From positions 1-33,670 of the forward strand of contig JANTQF010000375.1 in assembly GCA_032988165.1 (NCBI GenBank): a stretch of 33,670 nucleotides of DNA, given 5' to 3'. Positions within the stretch are counted from its first letter, which is position 1; the number at the start of each line of letters is the position of its first letter. The DNA comes from Emmonsiellopsis sp. PD_33 (lineage: Eukaryota > Ascomycota > Eurotiomycetes > Onygenales > Ajellomycetaceae). A program made the position numbers and the translations under genes. The notes under the pieces were generated by a model. The model was given only the letters and a program-made list of their open reading frames with translations. It made no database searches and was not told the DNA's origin. This document shows, in pieces, positions 9,525 through 21,057 of the stretch.

Positions 9525-11074
9525 ATGGGTAAGAAGAAGCGTGGCCATCCCGATGTTGAGGAGCTCCTCAACCGCCCCTGGTGTTATTATTGCGAACGCG
9601 ATTTCGATGATCTGAAGATTCTCATCTCACATCAAAAGGCGAAACATTTCAAATGCGACCGATGTGGGAGAAGGTTGAATACAGCAGGAGGTAAGTTTTG
9701 GTTACAGTTCCCCCCCCGCATTATCATTATCATTGAAAAGGCCCTTTTCTGACACCTGCCTTGCCGCGTCGCAGGATTATCGGTTCACATGAGCCAAGTC
9801 CATAAGGAGTCATTAAGCGCAGTCGACAATGCCCTTCCCAATCGATCGAGTTTGGACATCGAGATATTTGGCATGGAGGGTGTTCCAGAAGATATCTTGC
9901 AAGCTCACCAGCAACGAGTCCTGACTCAATATCACCAGGCTGAGGCGGAACGACGCGCTGTGACGGGAAACCCCGCGCCGGGGGCCGCGACTGGTGGCAA
10001 CCAGCCGAAGAAACCGAAGTTTGAAAGCCCGTCGGAATTGAAGAAGAGGCTTGCGGAACACAAGGCGAAGCTGGCCGAGCAGGCGGCCGGAAGTAGCAGT
10101 GGAGATGTTACTCCTGTTGGCGCTGGGCAAGCAATGCAAACTCCAAGTGGAGGATATGTAAGTTTTCCCTCGATCCATCCTATCTTAAATTATTTGATGA
10201 AACCATTTTGCTAACATTCTGGATGTTTAAGACTCCAGCTCCTCAGTACCCTGTAGCCCAACAGCCGTTGAACGGTTCAAGTCAGCAATTTCCTTACCCT
10301 CAGCCCTATGGACAGAGTGGCGCTACTTATCAACAAGGGGCGGCTTCGTTCCAGAAGCAACCCGAGTATGTTGCTCCAGGATACCCTCAATACCCGCCTG
10401 CGGCGCAGCCGTATCCCCCCACTCAGTACAGTCCTCCCGTCATGTCGCCACAACAATATCAACCCGGCGTTGCAACGATACCACAGCGGCCATTGGGCTC
10501 GAACACACCTCCAGTAACATATACACAGCAACAACAACAACCGATCCGAACTCACACTCCTCCGCAAACCACCCAATTTCCCTCTCGCCCCCCAAGTCTC
10601 CCAACTGCTCCTGGCCTTCCTCAGCGACCTAGCTTTGGTGCTCCCCAAGTCAATGCATTCCAAATGCAGCAACTCCATCATGGCCCACCATCATATGGAA
10701 TGGAGCAATCGCAGAGTGGTCGAAGCTCCGTAGGTGTGGAGACTCCGGGGCAACAGCCCTCGACGTCGATTGATGACTTGATCTCGGGCGCAGCGAAGCA
10801 GGCCGATGAGCTGGCTGGCAAGTCGCCCGCGCCTAAACCCGAGGAGGGTACAGCAGAGAAGTCAGCGAAGAAAGAGAAGGAGAAATCCAAGGCTACGAAA
10901 ATGGTGTATTCCGACAACGAGATAAGCCCGGAGGAGAAAATGGCTCAGTTGCCTAGGTACGCATTTGTTCCTGAACGCAAAGAGGAGATGGTCCCTGGGG
11001 ACGCCACTACTGCTGCAGTCGCGGGAACCAATAACACGACGGCCCCTGGCCAACCTGTCAACCCACCGCAATAA
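9525..11074 (+). CDS. BuGZ/ZNF207-like tandem C2H2 zinc-finger protein
   Basis: Three exons, join(9525..9690,9775..10157,10232..11074), 463 residues. Intron 1 (GTAAGT...CAG, 84 nt) and intron 2 (GTAAGT...AAG, 74 nt, with a GCTAACAT branch) both keep the frame. The first splice completes the second finger as GGLSVHMSQVHKE. Fingers: C20-x2-C23...H36-x4-H41 and C44-x2-C47...H60-x4-H65, preceded by MGKKKRGHPD; this arrangement is characteristic of ZNF207/BuGZ. Next is a charged helix, then a long Pro/Gln/Tyr-rich low-complexity region (about 184-370) and a late motif YSDNEISPEEKMAQLPRY (about 408-425) that resembles the C-terminal motif of animal ZNF207. Animal BuGZ binds microtubules and Bub3 and undergoes phase separation. 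I cannot point to a clear GLEBS motif here, so Bub3 binding is unproven. Confidence 0.9.
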
Positions 11075-12634
11075 AAACGAGCTATGATTTTTTTCCCCCT
11101 TCCCCCCCCCCCCGTCAGCCCAGATAAAAAAATTTAACGACCTTCTCCTTTCCACTTGTCTCATCGACAATATCAAAAATGGGCGAGGATTTTTACTACT
11201 GGAGGGAATGTGGTTGTAGCGTCCAGCTAAGTCCTTCGACACATCAAAGTTTCTACACTACATGTATTCATTCCCCTGAAGTAGCGTTGATCCTCAGCAA
11301 CTGTGATGAGCAGGCAGGTGCGTGTTTTCTTTTTTAATTCAAAAGGCCGACCAAAAGAAAAACCGCCAACTACCAACTGCTCTGGAATGGAACCCTCAAT
11401 TCCCACTCGAAGACGATCGATTACACCTGGCCCGTGGAGGGTTCACGCAACAATTCACGCAGAGAACGTGTGACGGGAAGAAAATTTTACTCGCTACTGG
11501 TGAGTTCTGGAAACCAATGTTTCGGGGGAAGTTTAGATTGAAGGTGGGGGGGGGGGGCGAGGCGAGGGATTTTTTTTCGAGGGGCAGGGAAACACATCCT
11601 CAGCTAGGTTGATTCGAACAATCTTCAACGCCCTTTTTTTTTGTTTCGATATTTCGTTCGGTTTTTTATGCGACACGAGAAATAACCATGTGTTTATTTG
11701 GCAGAAAGCGGATGAATGAGAGAGACAGAGGAGGGTGGAGGGGGGGTTTCCGAAGAAGTGACTATTTTACATTGAGCCAGTTCAGCGGAAGAAGAGAAAG
11801 GAAAGCAGAATGGACCTCCTCCTCCTTTTCTTCTCTCGTTTGTCTCCCTATCCCACAGACGCGAGAAGAGAGGAGAGCCACGTGCTGTTGCTTTTTCTTC
11901 AATGTAAGTTTCCTGTTTTTCCAAGGAAAAAAAAAAGGCTCTCCTGTAGAAGAAAGAGAAAAGGGTCCTTTTCGTCAGGCAGCAGCAAAAGACATGGTTA
12001 GTTCTCATGGTCCTTCTTCTCCATATCCTTTTCGTCGCTTTTTGTTGTCTCCCTCTCTTCTGTTTGTATCTTGCATGTTTTGTTGAGTATATATCACTAG
12101 CTTCCTCATTGTTTTGTTTGTTCCTCATGGTTGGTTGGTTGCATTTTATGTTTATTGTCGGATTTTATTTAGATCTGATAGTAGTTAATGTAATAATTTC
12201 TCCTGGTAGTAAGTCAGAGCAGGGTTATTGAAATAGTCATGGTATCTCGGAGGATTGTATGTTTCCAGGAACCATCGGAGATGATAGCTTTCGTTAACAT
12301 GGAGGTTGGACTCGTAGGTAGTAGTGTTTGATTTCTTTGGATATGTCCTCATGCTGTAAATATTGTTTGAGATAAATCAAGAGAGCTGAGCTGTTGTTTC
12401 ACCAATTTAAGCTTTCATGGTGGTTGTCTGAGCCATGGGTACTCGGCGACGCGGCAATATTTCTCCGCATTATCGATAAGCGCCGGGACAACGTCAGCGT
12501 CACAACCGAGCCGACTGGACATCCGGCCGTCAATGGCATGAGACATCTTGAAGGTAACAAGCCATAAAATCCTGACGGCCTCCAGATAGCGCCCTCATCC
12601 CCATCCTAACGCGGGCTGGTCTTCCTTCGAAATC
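11075..12634. other. Intergenic, no gene recognised
   Basis: Non-coding by eye, with a C12 run (11102-11113), several T- and G-rich tracts and CT-rich stretches. Open frames at about 11322-12231 are low-complexity artefacts of these tracts. The 100 bases before 12635 form the leader of the M28 peptidase gene. Confidence 0.55.
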
Positions 12635-15070
12635 ATGAAGGAGAAGCCATTCGCCATGCCGATTACCGAAAGCACTCCGCTGCTGGTGGTGCACGTCGCT
12701 CCACGTCGCCCACGATACCCTCACTCAACCCTCCGTCGTTTCTGCACAACCGTCCTCGCAACTCTTCTCTGTGTTGCTGTGGTTCTATTCCTTGTCCCGT
12801 TTGCAATCTTCCCCCGCGAGCACGGCTCCCTGTGGTCCTATTTCCCATGGTCCCACCCATACCCCCCGTCCTGGCCACACGGCCACGGCCTCAACTACAC
12901 CGCCCTCCAGAACATCCTCCAAACGGTGCCGAGCGAGGAGAAAGCCAAGGAATGGAGTAGATATTACACTTCTGGCCCTCACCTGGCTGGGAAGAATCTC
13001 AGCCAGGCCGTGTGGACACAGGAGAGATGGCGGGAATTCGGCCTCCAAACGAATATCGTTTCCTACGATACTTATATCAATTACCCCGTCGACCACCGGC
13101 TTGCATTGCTGGAGAAGAACGGCGATAACACCACGGTGAAGTTTGAGGCTACCCTGGAAGAAGATGTTTTGCCGGAAGACTCGACTAGTGGCCTAGCTGA
13201 TCGCATCCCGACTTTCCACGGCTACTCGGCCAGTGGGAATGTGACTGCGCAGTTTGTGTATGCCAATTTTGGAACATACCATGATTTCGATGATCTTGTC
13301 AAGGCGAACGTAAGCCTCGAAGGTAAGATTGCGTTGGTGAAATATGGCTTTATCTTCCGTGGATTGAAGGTGAAGCGTGCGCAGGAACTTGGAATGGTTG
13401 GTGTTGTTATCTATTCCGATCCGCAGGAAGATGGCAATATAACGGAGGAAAACGGATACAAAGCGTATCCCGATGGTCCCGCCAGGAACCCTAGCGCTGT
13501 ACAGCGGGGCAGCGTGCAATTTTTAAGTTTGTCCTCTTGTTTAAACTCCTAATGTCCTTTTTATAGTTGCTAACCCGCCTATAAGGTATTGCACCCGGAG
13601 ACCCCACCACCCCAGGATATCCCTCTACACCGGATGCTCCCCGACAAGATCCTAGCGGCTCTACTCCTTCTATCCCTTCTCTGCCAATCTCCTACAAAGA
13701 GGCCTTGCCGCTGCTCAAGGCTCTTAATGGTCATGGACCCAAAGCCTCTGATTTCAACAAATACTGGCAAGGCGGCGGGCTAACCCATAAGGGAGTGGAG
13801 TATAACATCGGCCCCTCGCCAGAAAATGTCGTTATCAATCTCTACAATCAGCAGGAGTACGTCACCACTCCTCTGTGGAACGTTATCGGGGTGATCAAAG
13901 GCACCATCCCAGACGAGGCTGTCGTTCTAGGCAACCACAGAGATGCGTGGATTGCAGGAGGTGCTGGCGACCCAAACAGCGGCTCGGCCGCTTTTAATGA
14001 GGTTATTCGCAGCTTTGGCGAAGCTCTGAAGGCCGGCTGGAAACCTCTTCGCACTATCGTTTTCGCAAGCTGGGATGGCGAAGAATATGGCCTAATCGGA
14101 TCAACGGAGTGGGTGGAAGATAACCTGTCATGGCTTCAAAAGACGATCGTTGCGTATCTTAACGTTGATGTCGCTGCTAGCGGTCAGCGTTTCAAGACCA
14201 GTGCTAGTCCCTTGTTGAACAAGGCGATCTATGAGGCCACCAGCCTTGTACTTTCTCCAAACCAGACCGTCAAAGGCCAAACTATGCGCGACGTCTGGGA
14301 TGGCCACATCTCCACAATGGGAAGTGGAAGTGACTTTACCGCTTTCCAGGACTTCGCCGGTATTCCTAGTCTCGATTATGGCTTTGCCGGAGGCCATGAC
14401 GACCCAGTCTACCAGTACCACTCAAACTATGATAGCTTTGACTGGATGGACCGTTACGGCGACGCGAACTGGACTCACCACACAGCCATCGCAAAACTAT
14501 GGGGCCTGACCGCCGCCAATTTGGTCGAGACGCCTGTTCTGAGCCTCAATGCCACCGACTATGCGACCGGATTAGCAACATACCTCAACTCAGTGAAAGC
14601 TAAAACAGCTGACAACTTCAGCTTCAAATCCCTCGACGTCGCCATTGCGAAAATGTACAACGCTGCCGTCGCATTTGACGCATACACTGCGTCGCTCACC
14701 GCGCAACTCAAAGAGCATCTGCCCTGGTGGAAATTCTGGAAGAAGATCCAACTCTTCTTCAAGATCCGAGCCGCAAATGACAAGTACAAGTTCTTGGAAC
14801 GGAAATTCCTGCACGAAGAAGGCCTGGATGGCCGAAGTTGGTTCAAACATGTTGTTTTCGCCCCGGGCTTGTGGACGGGATATTCGGGCGCTACGTTCCC
14901 TGGTCTCGTGGAAAGCTTTGATGCTGGTGATTTGAAGAACGCTGAGGTGAGTATTTGCCCCCCGCACTCTGTATGTGCGTGCATTGATATCTCTGACAAC
15001 CTGGGACATTTAGAAATGGAAACATATCATCAAGAAGAAGATCGACGACGCCACTGCTCTCTTGACATAA
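12635..15070 (+). CDS. Membrane-anchored M28 metallopeptidase (PSMA / transferrin-receptor-like, Tre2/Vps70 type)
   Basis: Three exons, join(12635..13526,13586..14946,15014..15070), 769 residues. Introns are 59 nt (GTTTGT...AAG) and 67 nt (GTGAGT...TAG). This is a type II membrane protein with one hydrophobic anchor (about 37-59). A protease-associated domain follows (about 190-262, ending VVIYSDPQEDG), then the M28 peptidase core and a helical C-terminal dimerisation domain. The two-zinc site is complete: His415 in NHRDAW, Asp426 in GDPNSG, catalytic Glu463 and ligand Glu464 in WDGEEYG, Asp492 in NVDV, His576 in YHSNYDS. Unlike transferrin receptors, which lost these residues, it should be an active exopeptidase, probably acting on peptides in the vacuole/endosome or outside the cell. 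A second in-frame ATG at 12656 has a better GCCATGCC context and may be the real start. Confidence 0.93.
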
Positions 15071-16243
15071 TACGTTCCGAGTTGTGAAATGGACAATGTT
15101 TTCCCGGTCCAGCATTCAATATGCTTCTCGGAAGCAAGCCGGCTCACATCAGTCCATAGAGAACCCTTATTCGGCATTTCAACGTACAATATTCTCACCC
15201 CTCTATTTTTGCGGGAACTCTTACGATCTTTATGAAATTGGAAAAGGATGGAAGCCTTATTATTTATTCATTATATACTCCATATATTTATGTCATGGTT
15301 AGCCAGCGGTAAAAATTGGTGGTTTTGATGTTATTTTTAGCCTCCTGCTAACCACTGTCCCTCAATAGTCATGTGAATCAATAAACACGGCCATGGGATA
15401 ACCAGCCAAGGGCTTATTCTCCACTGCAGCCGGAGCACCTCCGTGCGGGGAATTTAGCCCTCCATATATGAACCGCCTGTTCCCTTCATGTTAGTAGAAA
15501 AGGGATAGACAAGCCCCTCGTTTTAGTTACCTTTTTTTCTTTTTACAAAGAGGGCCGGCCACTTGACACAAAAATTTTTCGATGGATATCACTTTTCCTT
15601 TCGGGGCCCCTTCTATGGTCTATTTACTATTTACTCCATTTATATATCCTTTTTGGCACTTTGTGATTATTGCTTGAATATGTGCAAAAATGAACCCCAA
15701 ATATCTTCCATGTTTACCACTACTAAGTTTTGGATATCTAGACTCCTCCAATATTACATACACAGCGGCTATCTCAACGAGCCTTGCACAGCTTCATAAG
15801 AGAAGGGTCAATTCTCAAAGACCCTTTCTTGACTCTGGCTAATCTTTTCTTGAACCGAATACCCCATTATATAAATATGCGACATATCAACTAACGACCT
15901 GCCTATATTATCCCCTGTCTATGCAAAGGTATATCAAATCCCCCTGTATTTCGCTTTGAATGCTACTATGCTCGATGACAGTGAGAAAACGAAAAAGAGG
16001 GAGAAAGGAAAATACTAGCAAAGAAACAGGAACCGAGATATATTACTCCTAGAAAAAGAAATTTTGGTTTGGCATGGTTTTTTTTTTCGTTCGTGGCCGT
16101 GGCGTCAACTGCGTGTGTCGTGTTACATCTTCGTCGTATCTTTTTTCTCGGAATGCGAGTTATTTGTGCAGCTTTGGGTGTGTGTCTGGGGGGGGCGCGG
16201 GGCGGAGCTCAGGGGGGGAATTGGAGACCGCCGCACAATCCAT
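15071..16243. other. Convergent intergenic region
   Basis: Lies between the 3' ends of the M28 peptidase (+) and the MFS transporter (-). It is AT-rich with many short T and A tracts, as expected of two 3' untranslated regions. No gene, structural RNA or repeat of note was seen. Confidence 0.6.
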
Positions 16244-18741
16244 CTATGAGCGGGAAGGTGGTGGTGGATCATCGATTGTCCAATATCCCTCTCTCGAACT
16301 CTCACTTGACTCCTCTATGGCGTCAAAACCACCCTTCGTCACCCCAGACACTGAGGACATCGTTCCATTGCAATCATTTCGATGGCCATGCACCCCCGGA
16401 ACTGCGTTTGTTCTCGCCTCGTCGTCGCCCCCCCTATCGTTCCTATTTCCATCCCCAATTTGGCCACCATCCTCCTCGTCCTCCTCCTCCTCCTCCTCCT
16501 CATCGTCCCCCCTCTGTCCAAAATGATCCTGATCCTCCACCAAAAAAACCGGCACCGAACTCAACGCGGCAACCCCCGATAACAACCACCAGGGCAAAAT
16601 CATATACCCCTTCTTAACACCCATCGAAAACGCCGCCCCAATCCCTGCGGGACCAATTGCTTTCCCAATGGCTGATACACTCGTCGCAACCCCGTTTAGC
16701 GTGCCTAGGATTTGCATGCTGGCCGCTGAATTCGTCAACAGAATCATATTACAGGGAAACGAGAAGACGCCACAGGATAGCTTGCCGCACATGAGGGCGA
16801 ACGCGGCAAATTGGCGCGAGGCATTGGTGGGGAAAAGAACGGTGAAGGGGGTCAGGAAGAATAGGAGTGGGTAGACGACGGCGGTGGCTCTGAGGCAGTT
16901 TCGAACGCCGTAGCGTTGGCAGACGTAGGGGAATATGAGGAATTGGAGGACCATGCCTATTATGCCTTGGATGGTGTAGAGGATGCCGATTTGTTGGGGG
17001 TCTAGGGTGGGGATGTTAGTTATCTAGTTTGGGGGAGATGGTGGTGGAAGGAGAGAGGAGGGGAGTTTTTTTTCAATAGTTTTGCACATACCCATACCAA
17101 AGCCGCCTGAGAACTTGAAGGGGAGTTTCACGTCTGGATTGGCTTCGAAGGTTTGTATTGGGTGGTTTAGGAAGACGGGAAATAGGGAGTCAAATGCAAG
17201 GGTGTGCAATGACATGGTAGCATATGATAGTAGTACGAGATTGGATTGGAGAGTCAATATCCTCGACCAAGGTAACGAGGGACTAGAGCTTTTTTGGGTG
17301 ATTTTCGTCGTGTTGGTATTCTGCTCCGTATCGGTCTCGCGGCTCTCGTCTCCATCGAGCAACGGGGTGGTCTCGTCGCCATCCTCTATTACGAAGCCAC
17401 GGGGAGTCTTGTGCATCTTCCGCCGCACGAATGGTTTTTTAAGCATGCTTCCTAACATCAAGCCATAATCGCGATGGCCTCTTTTCGATTCGAGTGTTTC
17501 CTAATTTAATGACCTAAGCATCATTTTACCCAGCTTTGTTCGATTTAAAGGGATAGTAGGGCGTATACGAAAGGAAAGAGGACCAACTCACTTGAAGAAA
17601 CAAAAACCCCGTCGATATCGAAATGATAAAGAACACGGCAACCGCCATATTCGGCAACGCATACGGATACTTCTTGAAGAACTCACTATTCCCAAACATC
17701 TCCTGATGCTTCTTCGCCGGGTTTGCCAGCGCCCCTCCCAACGCAGGACCAAATATACTCCCAATCGTCCACACCAGCGGCATGATACTAAACGCCCTGG
17801 GCTGAAGTTCCTTCTGCGGCACCAACTCCGCGACAACGGTCCTCAGGATGCCCACATTCCCATTCCCCAACCCTATGACGGCGCGTGCGAGTATGGCCAT
17901 GGCCAACGAGCTCGAGAAGCCAAAGACCAAGCTAAAGGTCATGTTGATGAAGAGGCCGATGAGGATGATGGGCTTGCGGCCGACACGGTCCGAGGCGGCA
18001 CCCCATGGTACGGCGGTCAGGCATTGGCAGAGGGAGAAGATTGCAGAGGTGAACCCGACCCATTTGGCGACTTCGTTTTCGTGGATTCCTAGGCTGCGGA
18101 TCATTTCAGGCTACGGATTTGTAGCGCCCTAGGACGGGCCCGACACCTGGTCTGGTGCTCGGGCGGGTCGCGGGGTGCTTTGGTTAGAAACGGGTTGCAT
18201 ATCGTTGTTGGGTGGGAAAGGGTGTATGTATGGGAGGCGGGTAAATAGTGTGAATTCCTTCTTGGGAGGATGGTAATTATTATCCTTCGACGTGTTGTAG
18301 AAATGGTGTAGTATAGATGTAGCGGGAGGGGATCGGGGAAGACGGATAGTATTCAATAAAGAGACAGTGTTCGTACAAGGTATGGGAACACAGATGTGAA
18401 AATGACTGATGACATGCAACCATAGATGAATTATCTTAGCATTCTATTTCTTCATTTGTTTCATTTTTTGTTTTGTTCCAACCACGCTCCACGAGGAGCC
18501 ACGAGGAGCGGGTAATTGCATTGGGGGGACAGAAGGTTGGGATATACCAGGTTCAGCGAATCGGCATATTGCTGCAGAGAAGAGAAAAATGCAGGATATC
18601 AGTTAGCGGCTGGTTTACGACTAATGAGGGTGAAGTGTTTTTCTAGATGTTCCTGTTCGAGAGGGCATGTAAATAAACCCATTCAGACATACACAATATT
18701 ATAAACTGCTGCACGGGCAGCTTGGCCGTCTGTTTCTTCAT
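16244..18741 (-). CDS. Major facilitator superfamily transporter (DHA1-like)
   Basis: Six exons, complement(join(16244..17001,17092..17500,17592..18110,18377..18405,18548..18571,18693..18741)), 595 residues. The first exons are tiny: 49 nt (MKKQTAKLPVQQFIIL), 24 nt (ICRFAEP) and 29 nt (IFTSVFPYL). Together they make helix 1, joined to PEMIRSLGIHENEVAKWVG. Motif A is GAASDRVGRKPII, and GLGNGNVGILRTVVAELVP is the helix-4 signature of fungal drug/solute exporters. A long charged central loop (about 208-280) and an acidic, Asp/Glu-rich tail after helix 12 are cytosolic. Likely a proton-coupled exporter in the plasma or vacuolar membrane; the substrate is unknown. The frame stays open upstream of 18741 without another ATG, to a TAG at about 18970, so an additional upstream exon is possible. 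Confidence 0.88.
18377..18571 (-). other. Two micro-exons of the MFS gene and the intron between them
   Basis: Exon 2 (18548-18571, 24 nt) follows CTGCAG and ends before GTATAT. Exon 3 (18377-18405, 29 nt) follows ATCAG and ends before GTACGA. They encode the conserved first-helix strings ICRFAEP and FTSVFPYL, with phases 1/1/0 that fit. Introns around them are 121, 142 and 266 nt. Simple open-frame searches miss these exons and would start the protein at M18104 without helix 1. Confidence 0.85.
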
Positions 18742-20057
18742 GATGAGAGCCGAGACGCCTTTGCTTTTATTTCTCGCTCCAGGTAATGCTGGCGGTGGGG
18801 AGCCGCCGAGCCGGATGGCGCAGTTCTCTGGGGTACGGTGGGTTGGTTTGCTCGAGAAAGCATCGAAGAGGGGAGATGGTCCTGAGTCAAACGAGGGGGT
18901 ATACGGCTCTATCCGAGCAGCCCAGGCTCGAGACTTCTCGGCAAGGGGGCAAATATCACAGAAAAAAAGGGCCTACGGTGAGAAATGAAAAGAAAGAAGC
19001 AGAGGAAGCGGAGGTCAGAGTCATGGCGAGTCTTACGCGCTGAAGCTAAGCTGGGCGACGGCAGGAGTGGGTCAAAGAGCCTGGTGGCGCCGGAGGGGTT
19101 CGTCTTTTGCTCTTTATTAGCTGATAATTGACCGATGCCGGCTTGCATTCGGCATAACTCTGTCCTGGGGCCTCGGACACCGGTGCTATATTCTCAGCCC
19201 TGGGTGCTAAAAGTCAACAGGACTAACCTGAGCATCGAGTAGTTAGTGCACCACAATTGCGCTGTGATGACCACCGAATTCCAATATTTGAGCAACATCA
19301 ATCCCTGCTCTAGGCCCAATCCCCTCTCACACTAGGCCTGGGAAAGCTTAGATGACATTATTGTCCAGGATGTGGATTGGAGTGGAGAGAGGCAGAGCTC
19401 GTGCATTATTCCCCGCTCTTGTGCACAGGACATAATACTAAGAAACATTTAGATACAGACTGAGTAGTATCCTCTTTATTAATCAACTGACGAGATTGTT
19501 GTATAGGCATGCGTAATCCTGCCAAATGCGGGGGAAAATGGGCCCTTGGTGCAGGAACTAAATAAATAACATGCTATGGAAGCCCATAATTGAAACTGCT
19601 ACTACAGGTCATATGGGACAGCCGGTTCGTGAATCTGGAAACGCCGCACAGCAGATGACAAGGACATCATAGCTTCATAAGGCTAAAGCAGTACATTAAT
19701 CCCTCGTGGAAACTCACCCCTCTATGTATGCATGTACGAACATGACGGACCGTTGCCGACGGACCCGGGGCCGGACTATTATGCCGACCAACCACACCAT
19801 TGCCTTGCCTGGTTATTTGTCCCACGGAAGAAGAAAAGGGGGGAAATGTCCAGACATAGATAATGGATCCTCAACGGATTGCACCCGCCTCTCAATTTGT
19901 TGATAAGACCTTCCAGCGTCTTGAAGTATATCCAACCAGTGTCTTGCAAAGACCACTTTATCTTTGTTGGCTGGATCCATTTCATCCAGTGTCAGGGCCA
20001 CAAAAATACCCAGATATTTATAACTGGAAGGGAAAGTGGCGGTGTTTCCCCTGATTT

Positions 20058-21057
20058 CTAGTTAACATTTGGGTTGATGTTGTCATCTGCCAACATGAGG
20101 TTAGCAATTTTCAATTGGGCCCCCAATGCTGCGCAAATAGTGAATAGCTTCTCAATATGCGGTCCAGGCAGTTGCTGCGGACCACAGAATTCGCCGCAGG
20201 AGCAGCAACGAGCTTCATAGCCTCCGCTGGCTGCAAAATGCAACGCTGAGTCGCTGAATGATATGGAGATAGGGAATGATCCCTTCGAGTCAAAAAGTGT
20301 TTCGGACTAGCAACTGCATTGAGATATGGCTCAGCACAAGCAAGTGCTTTTGAATGTTGTCTTCCAATGCTCTTTCAGCTGGCTCCTAAATAAAGAAAGC
20401 AGTTAGATTGGGCTGTTTTGTTTTCATGGCATTTCCATCTAGCGCGCGTTGGAGTTGACATCTGTTACGCTCATCTTAACCCCTGAATCGAGTAAACCAA
20501 GGAACACTTCCATATAACCTTTCAAAGCAGCATGCAAAACCCAGGGGCACCTCTCTTGGATTGCTTCCATGGACAGCCAGCAGCACTCTAACAAATCCCT
20601 CATTCATAGCCTTCATATGTAATGCTTGTGAGAAGTGATAGGCATCCCGTTTGATATTCATCCTGACTTCCAACACAACCTTAATAGCCGACGCATGATA
20701 GTCCACAGACACAATCAAGAGGGAATATGTAGTAACTATATCTGACTCCTTTCAGGAGTCGACATAGAACCCCCCTGTCTAAAGAACAACTTATTACCCA
20801 TAGAATACATCCTCCCCTACCTTCCACAGCACTGAAGGCTCATATCTGCCGTCTACTTTCCCTCTAGGTCATTCTGGTATCTGTAAGCTGTTTCCCCTCA
20901 TCTCCTGGCTGCTAACAATTGCATACATGAGGGATAGTACATACCAGAGGTTCCCAGAATCCGCCTGCATCCCGTCCATCCCAAGTGGAAAGCGGACTAT
21001 GGCATCATATTCGCTCCTTGTGGCAATCACCATTAGTTTCCTTCCGTTTTCGTACAA
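20058..21057 (-). pseudogene. Degenerate ankyrin-repeat protein gene
   Basis: Reading the minus strand, ankyrin-type fragments appear in changing frames: IATRSEYDAIVRF near 20990, LQCCGR and GRMYSMGNKLFF with stops in between near 20800, ALHMKAMNEGFVRVLLAV at about 20570-20630, LHAALKGYMEVFLGLLDSGV at about 20470-20530 (another frame), ALHFAASGGYEA near 20230 and LGAQLKIANLMLADDNINPN near 20090. In-frame TAG codons at 20853-20855 and 20817-20819 sit where CAG or TGG codons would fit. This is the layout of an ankyrin array broken by frameshifts and nonsense changes. An intact multi-exon gene is less likely, because I could not find splices that rescue the stops. Function is lost or unknown. 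Confidence 0.5.
20744..20760. repeat. Short perfect hairpin
   Basis: GACTCCT, loop TTC, AGGAGTC: a 7-bp perfect stem inside the ankyrin relic. No following T tract or other context suggests a function. Confidence 0.6.

Noticed and set aside
18104..18200. MFS transporter apparently lacking its first helix through a deletion, with an N-terminal scrap starting at the ATG at 18200
   Set aside because: The missing helix was found further upstream on micro-exons (18377-18405, 18548-18571, 18693-18741) with correct phases and splice sites; the scrap lies inside a 266-nt intron.
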